Both the position numbers and the translations under genes were made by a program. This document shows, piece after piece, positions 59,911-64,000 of a stretch of 64,000 nucleotides of DNA. The notes below the pieces were generated by a model. It was not told where the DNA came from, did not search any database, and was given only the letters and a program-made list of their open reading frames with translations. This DNA comes from Stenotrophomonas bentonitica (GTDB lineage Bacteria > Pseudomonadota > Gammaproteobacteria > Xanthomonadales > Xanthomonadaceae), in the NCBI RefSeq assembly GCF_002887735.1, contig NZ_PKQP01000005.1:124001-188000 (forward strand), in the 5' to 3' direction. The first letter of the stretch is position 1. Each line of letters starts with the position of its first letter.

Positions 59911-60792
59911 ATGTATCCGCAATCGACGTGGTTCGACACCGTTGACGCACTGACGGATGCCGTTGCAGATTCACTTGGAACGATGCGGGTAATCGACGCC
60001 GGAATCGCCGCAGGCGCTGCCATTGACGGCTACTGTGTGCATTGCGAGCGCGTTTGCCTGCTCCAGGTGAACGGCGGCGCGTTGTTCGGGGAAGATGTCA
60101 ATCTTCGAGAGGGATTGGTGTGCCAGTCCTGCGGGCTGAACTCCCGGTCGCGCCAGCTGTACCTTGCGGCCCGCAGAGCGTTCCCGCACGGTAGCCGCCT
60201 TGCGCTGTTGGAGGCCTTTTCACCGCTTGCGCGCTACGCCGAGGCGGCGTGGCCGGGAATCCAGCTGTCCGAGTTCCATGATTCCTCTGCACGCAGTGGA
60301 CAGACTTACGAATTCCCCGACAACGAGGGCGGCCATCGCCGGGCCTTCCATCAGGACATGCAGCGTATGTCCTTCGCCGACCAGTCGCTTGATGGCATCC
60401 TGCACAACGACGTGCTGGAGCACGTGCCCGATGCGCTGGCAGGCCTCCAGGAATGCCATCGGGTGCTGGTCGACGGGGGCACTGCCCTGTTCACCATGCC
60501 ATGGTTCCCTTGGCTCCCTTCGACGCTTGTCAGGGGGCGTCTGGATGAGCAGGGCGCCTTGCTGGAACTGCTCCCCACGGAACTCCATGGTGACGGGCTA
60601 CGGCCCGAAGGCATCTACACGTTCTACAACTTTGGTGCCGATTTCGCCGATCTTCTGGGCCGGGCCGGATTCTCCAAGATCGCGTTCGGGTGTTGTTATG
60701 ACCCCTTCGCAGGATTCGTAACAAACAACTACCGTTATGGGGACGACTTCCTTATGCTACCCACGGTCATCCGCGCAACAAAGGCTGCCTGA
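59911..60792 (+). CDS. Zinc-ribbon SAM-dependent methyltransferase
   Basis: A 293-residue protein. The N-terminal part has two Cys pairs (GYCVHCERVCLLQ and LVCQSCGLNSRSRQ) forming a probable zinc ribbon. The downstream part is a class-I methyltransferase: LALLEAFSPLARYAEAAWP, QSLDGILHNDVLEHVPDALA and VLVDGGTALFTMPWFPWL. Methyltransferases with this head occur in sugar clusters, where they modify nucleotide sugars or glycans. It is 21 bp behind the SDR. A 246-bp gap and change of composition follow. Confidence 0.82.
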   Translation: MYPQSTWFDTVDALTDAVADSLGTMRVIDAGIAAGAAIDGYCVHCERVCLLQVNGGALFGEDVNLREGLVCQSCGLNSRSRQLYLAARRAFPHGSRLALLEAFSPLARYAEAAWPGIQLSEFHDSSARSGQTYEFPDNEGGHRRAFHQDMQRMSFADQSLDGILHNDVLEHVPDALAGLQECHRVLVDGGTALFTMPWFPWLPSTLVRGRLDEQGALLELLPTELHGDGLRPEGIYTFYNFGADFADLLGRAGFSKIAFGCCYDPFAGFVTNNYRYGDDFLMLPTVIRATKAA

Positions 60793-61038
60793 GCCTGTTT
60801 CGGGGGTGCGGTCAGGCCGGGAGCTGATGGTTGCGATATCACGCCCAACTGAAGCGCAAGGTTTATGTCGCACCCGTGGATCAATGTGGCCGGAGTGAGC
60901 TTCACGGTGCAGTGAGTAAGTATTTGTATCGGACGGGTTTTGTATGAAGCTGATCTTTCCATGTTCCTCAAGTCGGCTTCAGCGAAGCGTGCGTCCAAGC
61001 CAGAACCCTGATTTATCAAACATCTCGAGAATAATTCG
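60793..61038. other. Intergenic region at the composition shift
   Basis: A 246-bp gap between the methyltransferase and the lipoprotein gene. No ORF, tRNA or palindrome stands out. The last 90 bp are A/T-rich (for example ATTTATCAAACATCTCGAGAATA near 61011) and probably hold the promoter of the next gene. A/T content rises clearly compared with the genes on the left. Confidence 0.6.
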
Positions 61039-61599
61039 ATGAAAAGAAAAATTTCTTACCCGGGCATCGTCACAAGTGTGCTGTGTCTCTCTCTCTCTTT
61101 GGTCGGCTGTAGCAATGAGACGCAAGTCGAGAACGCACCACAATCGGTAGCCGACGCGTCGCCTGCGCCCGCAGCGAAGCCTTCCATCGGCCAAGCGCCC
61201 GTAGAGTTCAATGAAGCCCAGCGACAAGTTACTCGCGCTTCATTCAATAATTGTAATTTGGAGGCGCTGGATAGCACTGCATTTGCAAGTGAGCCTGATT
61301 ACACTCCCGCTGATAAGAACAGCGTGGTTCTCGGTGGGTGGCTCGGGAGAAATGGCGGGGCCGGTGTGCCAGCCGAGCCAAATCTACTGTTGATGCTCAA
61401 CGAGCGTGTATGGAGTCTTCCGATTTCCTACAACGTTGACCGACCTGATGTCGCCGCGCACACTGGTGATGCTGAATTGCTGCATTCTGGTTTCAGCATT
61501 AGCGTTGACGTATCTTCGCTGCCGAACGGCGTATATCGCGTGCTCCTGGCGGACGGTGCCAATTCTTACTGCGATAACGGGCGTCGTCTCAAAATCTGA
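61039..61599 (+). CDS. Lipoprotein of unknown function
   Basis: A 186-residue lipoprotein: signal segment ISYPGIVTSVLCLSLSLVGC ends in a lipobox (LVGC) at residue 24. Residues 25-60 are an Ala/Pro/Ser-rich linker. Two Cys (FNNCNLEAL and SYCDNGRRL) could form a disulfide. The rest is a mixed beta region (NLLLMLNERVWSLPISYNVD; SSLPNGVYRVLLADGANS). I do not recognise the family. Lower G+C than the operon to the left suggests recent acquisition, as often seen next to gtr cassettes. Confidence 0.72.
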   Translation: MKRKISYPGIVTSVLCLSLSLVGCSNETQVENAPQSVADASPAPAAKPSIGQAPVEFNEAQRQVTRASFNNCNLEALDSTAFASEPDYTPADKNSVVLGGWLGRNGGAGVPAEPNLLLMLNERVWSLPISYNVDRPDVAAHTGDAELLHSGFSISVDVSSLPNGVYRVLLADGANSYCDNGRRLKI

Positions 61600-61616
61600 C
61601 GCTTTCTATTCAGCCA

Positions 61617-61636
61617 CCCATTGCAGCTGCAATGGG
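61617..61636. repeat. Perfect 20-bp palindrome after the lipoprotein gene
   Basis: CCCATTGCAG/CTGCAATGGG, no spacer, 17 bp past the stop codon and before the 55-aa ORF. It could be a terminator (no T-run) or a protein-binding site. Confidence 0.6.
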
Positions 61637-61661
61637 CGGTAATTTCAGGCAGGACCTTTGA

Positions 61662-61829
61662 ATGAAGATTGCAAACACCCGCGGCGCGCCATTCGGTGGA
61701 ACTTTGGAGGCGGCTGTTTCAGTCATTGCGTTGGATTGTCGGATGAAGGCACTACCTGCGTTGCATGATGAATTCGGATGCGACCCGTTTTCGACGGTCC
61801 AGTCAATTCATGGCTTGGAAGAGCAGTGA
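61662..61829 (+). CDS. 55-aa ORF coupled to the polytopic membrane-protein gene
   Basis: ATG 61662 has AGGA at about 7 nt. It encodes MKIANTRGAPFGGTLEAAVS..., 55 residues, ending TGA inside GTGA with the next gene (61826). That 4-bp overlap and the ribosome-binding site favour real translation. Residues do not match a family I know; no TM or signal is visible. It could be a truncated former gene or a small regulator of the Gtr cassette. Confidence 0.5.
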   Translation: MKIANTRGAPFGGTLEAAVSVIALDCRMKALPALHDEFGCDPFSTVQSIHGLEEQ

Positions 61830-63133
61830 ACACGACCGCTCGAGCCATAGATGTTTCCCTGCCGATCGTTGCGCTCTTTGTCGCCGTTGTTGGTGTGGTG
61901 GTATACATCGCCACTGCAATGGTCGCGCCTCTGAATGGTGAGGACTTTGCGCTGACCCGAGAGATGCTCGGGGCGAGTGCTTACGATAGGCTGCACTGGA
62001 TGGGTGAGCGCTCATTTGTCCAAATAACACAGTGGAATGCCCGTTTGGGTGAGCAGCTTGCGATTTTTTGGCTGAGTGTTCCAAGGATTTACTATGTATT
62101 TGCGTCAATCCTGTCATTTGTAATCTACGCTGGACTTGTCGGAATTTGGTCTCGTGATGAAGGACAGTCGAGTTCGTTCAGTCGATCTGTGATCTACGCA
62201 CTTGCGCTGATATGGTTGTTTTGGCCTAGCTATGAGGTGTTTTTCTGGATAACAGCGCAGAGCGCCTACTTCCAGCCGATGATTCTTGTGGTAATTCTGC
62301 TTCTTATGTACAGGACGCCGAATGCGATAGATGGTCTGAAACAGTCAGGACTTAAATTCGTATCGGCGCTGTGCCTTGCCGCGCTGGTTGGCGTTTCATT
62401 TGAGAATGTACCGCCTGCCCTCGGTGCTTCACTTGGGCTCGTGTTGCTCTTGCGTGGTCGTCAATATTGGACATTCAGGACGATGCTCCCGATTGTAGCG
62501 CTCGCCATCACTTGGGCTTCACTGATGCTCGCGCCATCTACTGGAATTCGACGCGCAGCATACGCCCTTATGTATCCTGGCGATCCCAGTGTCATGCATT
62601 ACGCAATGCGCGCGAAAAATGTAGCCGCCCAGTTGTTTGGGACAAGTGGATACTTGATATTGGCCGCGTTGGCTTCAAGTGTGTATCTGTGGCGCGTCCA
62701 TCAGTGGAGGCAGCAAGTTGTGCTGGGCTGGTCAGTCTCAGTTCTGACCGTCGCAACAGTCGTGGCCGCGCCATATACAGAGCCCCGTGCTTTCATTGTG
62801 CCGTGGGCACTGTGGTTCATGTTTGTAATCGCTGCCGCTGTAAGGCTCGACATTCGTCCTGCAGCGCGCACAGTGTTGGCGCTGCTATCTATCTCGAGCC
62901 TGTGGTTTCCGTTTCAGGCGCATATGGCGTATGTGGATTTCGCCCGCAGTCTCGACGAGCGGGATGCATACATACGCATTATCGGGCGAACTGATCGCTG
63001 CAACAGTGGAATAGTCGTTGGTCACACTGATCGTCAGTACCCATACAAGTATCTAAATAATCGAGAGCAATGGTATGTCGCCAATCCGGCGTACGTAAGC
63101 GGGTACTATCGTTGCAGAGTAACGGTGCAATGA
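61826..63133 (+). CDS. Polytopic inner-membrane protein, DUF6056-like, of a Gtr-type cassette
   Basis: A 435-residue protein with about 10 hydrophobic segments (VSLPIVALFVAVVGVVVYIA; IYYVFASILSFVIYAGLVGI; LIWLFWPSYEVFFWITAQSA; TMLPIVALAITWASLMLAPS; AFIVPWALWFMFVIAAAVRL). A large periplasmic loop occurs near the N-terminus (APLNGEDFALTREMLGASAY), as in GT-C-fold glycosyltransferases, and the C-terminus is periplasmic-like. It is followed with ATGA overlap by gtrA and then gtrB, the arrangement of serotype-conversion modules in which the variable third gene attaches the sugar. The start GTG 61826 is favoured over ATG 61778 by the GTGA coupling. Confidence 0.8.
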   Translation: MNTTARAIDVSLPIVALFVAVVGVVVYIATAMVAPLNGEDFALTREMLGASAYDRLHWMGERSFVQITQWNARLGEQLAIFWLSVPRIYYVFASILSFVIYAGLVGIWSRDEGQSSSFSRSVIYALALIWLFWPSYEVFFWITAQSAYFQPMILVVILLLMYRTPNAIDGLKQSGLKFVSALCLAALVGVSFENVPPALGASLGLVLLLRGRQYWTFRTMLPIVALAITWASLMLAPSTGIRRAAYALMYPGDPSVMHYAMRAKNVAAQLFGTSGYLILAALASSVYLWRVHQWRQQVVLGWSVSVLTVATVVAAPYTEPRAFIVPWALWFMFVIAAAVRLDIRPAARTVLALLSISSLWFPFQAHMAYVDFARSLDERDAYIRIIGRTDRCNSGIVVGHTDRQYPYKYLNNREQWYVANPAYVSGYYRCRVTVQ

Positions 63134-63501
63134 CTTGCAGGTCGATTAAAGAGTTGATGCGGTATGCCGTGACCGGCGGATTGAACACGCTTATTCATTG
63201 GAGTGTGTTCGGGTTGATGCTGCTGGTCGGAAGCTCTCAGGCGCTGGCGAATCTCGTTGCATTCGTTGTTGCAGTCACGTTTTCATTCTTTATCAATGCT
63301 AGGTGGACGTTCCGCGTTAAACCCAGTCTAAGCAGATACTTAACGATGGTTGTTTCCATGGGTGCTCTCAGTTATGTGGTGGGTAGGCTGGCGGATCATA
63401 TTGGCTTGCACCCTGTCTTGACATTGATCTCATTTTCTGTATTTAGTTTGGCGGCAGGGTTTCTGGTCGCCAGGTTCGTGGTGTTTAGGGAGGTCCGTTG
63501 A
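63130..63501 (+). CDS. gtrA: GtrA-family flippase of lipid-linked sugar
   Basis: A 123-residue protein with four TM segments (LNTLIHWSVFGLMLLVGSSQ; LVAFVVAVTFSFFINARWTF; YLTMVVSMGALSYVVGRLAD; LISFSVFSLAAGFLVARFVV). The FFINARWTF motif is diagnostic of GtrA, thought to flip the undecaprenyl-phosphate-sugar to the periplasm. Its ATG overlaps the preceding stop by 4 bp and its stop overlaps the gtrB start (TTGA). Confidence 0.92.
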   Translation: MTCRSIKELMRYAVTGGLNTLIHWSVFGLMLLVGSSQALANLVAFVVAVTFSFFINARWTFRVKPSLSRYLTMVVSMGALSYVVGRLADHIGLHPVLTLISFSVFSLAAGFLVARFVVFREVR

Positions 63502-64000
63502 AAATTAGCCTTGTCGTGCCCGTCTTCAATGAGGAGGAGGCCGCCCCCATATTTCATAGAGAGTTGCAGGCGATTCCGGGTTTGGAGGCGCATAGTTTAG
63601 AGATCATCTTCGTCAATGATGGCAGTCGAGATCAGACCGAAGCTGTGATCGCTGATCTTGCAATCCGTGACCCGCGGATTATTTTGATAAACTTCTCAAG
63701 AAACTTTGGAAAGGAGCCTGCACTCCTTGCTGGTATAGAGGCTGCGACTGGCGACGTTGTGATTCCAATGGATGTGGATTTGCAAGATCCATTGGAGCTG
63801 CTGCCTGCAATGATCGAGAAGTATGAGAGTGGAGCCCAAGTTGTTTTGGCGCGCCGGGTTGATCGCGGAAATGACGGGTTCTTGAAACGAAATAGCGCCA
63901 GTTACTTCTATCGCATCATTAACGCAATCTCTGACAGCCCGGTGGAAGCTAATGTCGGCGATTTCCGTCTTATGTCGCGGCCTGTTGTGGATGCGATCAA
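63498..64000 (+). CDS. gtrB: GtrB-type polyprenyl-phosphate glycosyltransferase, partial
   Basis: The gene starts at TTG 63498 with AGGGAGG upstream and runs off the right edge (167 codons visible). It is a family-2 GT-A enzyme: KISLVVPVFNEEEAAP, then IIFVNDGSRDQTEAVI, NFSRNFGKEPALLAGIEAAT and the metal-binding VIPMDVDLQDPLELLP. GtrB transfers glucose (or another hexose) from UDP-sugar to undecaprenyl phosphate. Substrate specificity is unknown. Confidence 0.92.
   Translation, partial: MKISLVVPVFNEEEAAPIFHRELQAIPGLEAHSLEIIFVNDGSRDQTEAVIADLAIRDPRIILINFSRNFGKEPALLAGIEAATGDVVIPMDVDLQDPLELLPAMIEKYESGAQVVLARRVDRGNDGFLKRNSASYFYRIINAISDSPVEANVGDFRLMSRPVVDAI

Noticed and set aside
1..64000. tRNA, rRNA, prophage, IS element or toxin-antitoxin pair
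   Set aside because: I looked for these on both strands and saw no supporting sequence; small coupled ORFs found here do not resemble toxin-antitoxin families.

Overview
The window looks like a chromosomal segment of a Lysobacteraceae (Xanthomonadaceae) bacterium, most likely Stenotrophomonas. The evidence is the high G+C, the gene repertoire (fabAB, DUF3247, dipZ/msr, many TonB-dependent receptors), the cbs-metB-LPS gene order known from Xanthomonas and Stenotrophomonas, and about ten short palindromes with a GTAG head that match the SMAG/REP family described in S. maltophilia. Species cannot be told from this. I saw no tRNA, rRNA, CRISPR array, phage or insertion sequence.

Layout. 0-3.3 kb (mostly minus): a partial DUF4031 gene, an acidic-tailed conserved protein, the flagellar stator motB-motA and cytoplasmic msrB. 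3.3-7.2 kb: two small proteins of unknown function, then an Lrp-type regulator divergent from dadA-alr (D-/L-alanine catabolism). 7.2-16.5 kb: a DUF3016 protein, a PAS/PAS/HisKA/HATPase/REC hybrid kinase, DUF3247, rsmC-rsuA-HAD phosphatase, fabB-fabA and dinB. 16.5-24.2 kb: an intergenic inverted-repeat element, a divergent MBL-fold protein, a tandem-repeat array, an NAD(P)-binding protein divergent from a LysR regulator, gph, btuB under a cobalamin riboswitch, cobC, tfoX-like and the free methionine-(R)-sulfoxide reductase. 24.2-32 kb: bioD, a MocR-type regulator, a periplasmic methionine-sulfoxide repair operon (msrB-dipZ-msrA), and a divergent OmpR/EnvZ-like two-component pair. 32-42.2 kb: a phasin, queD, a TonB receptor paired with a secreted M14 peptidase, and a Fur-box-preceded EF-hand protein paired with a haem/haemoglobin-type TonB receptor. 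42.2-49 kb: an RhlE-type helicase, fahA-maiA (tyrosine degradation), pilU, a DUF4398/OmpA-like pair, a candidate small RNA and a YdcH-like gene.

49-64 kb is the cell-surface polysaccharide region. cbs and metB run directly into wzm-wzt, an ABC O-antigen exporter whose ATPase carries a C-terminal glycan-recognition domain. Next come a methyltransferase with a long coiled coil (a probable chain terminator), a 1,122-residue WbsX-GT4-GT2 fusion, an SDR epimerase/dehydratase and a zinc-ribbon methyltransferase. After about 60.8 kb the base composition drops visibly. There lie an unknown lipoprotein, a previously unlisted 55-aa ORF, a polytopic DUF6056-like protein, gtrA and the start of gtrB, together forming a Gtr-type glycan side-chain modification cassette. 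The likely scheme is that the fusion enzyme and SDR build the glycan, the methyltransferase caps it, Wzt recognises the cap and Wzm exports it, and the Gtr proteins decorate it in the periplasm.

Coordinates of starts were chosen from ribosome-binding sites, signal peptides and overlaps. Functional names rest on family recognition by eye; no database search was run.
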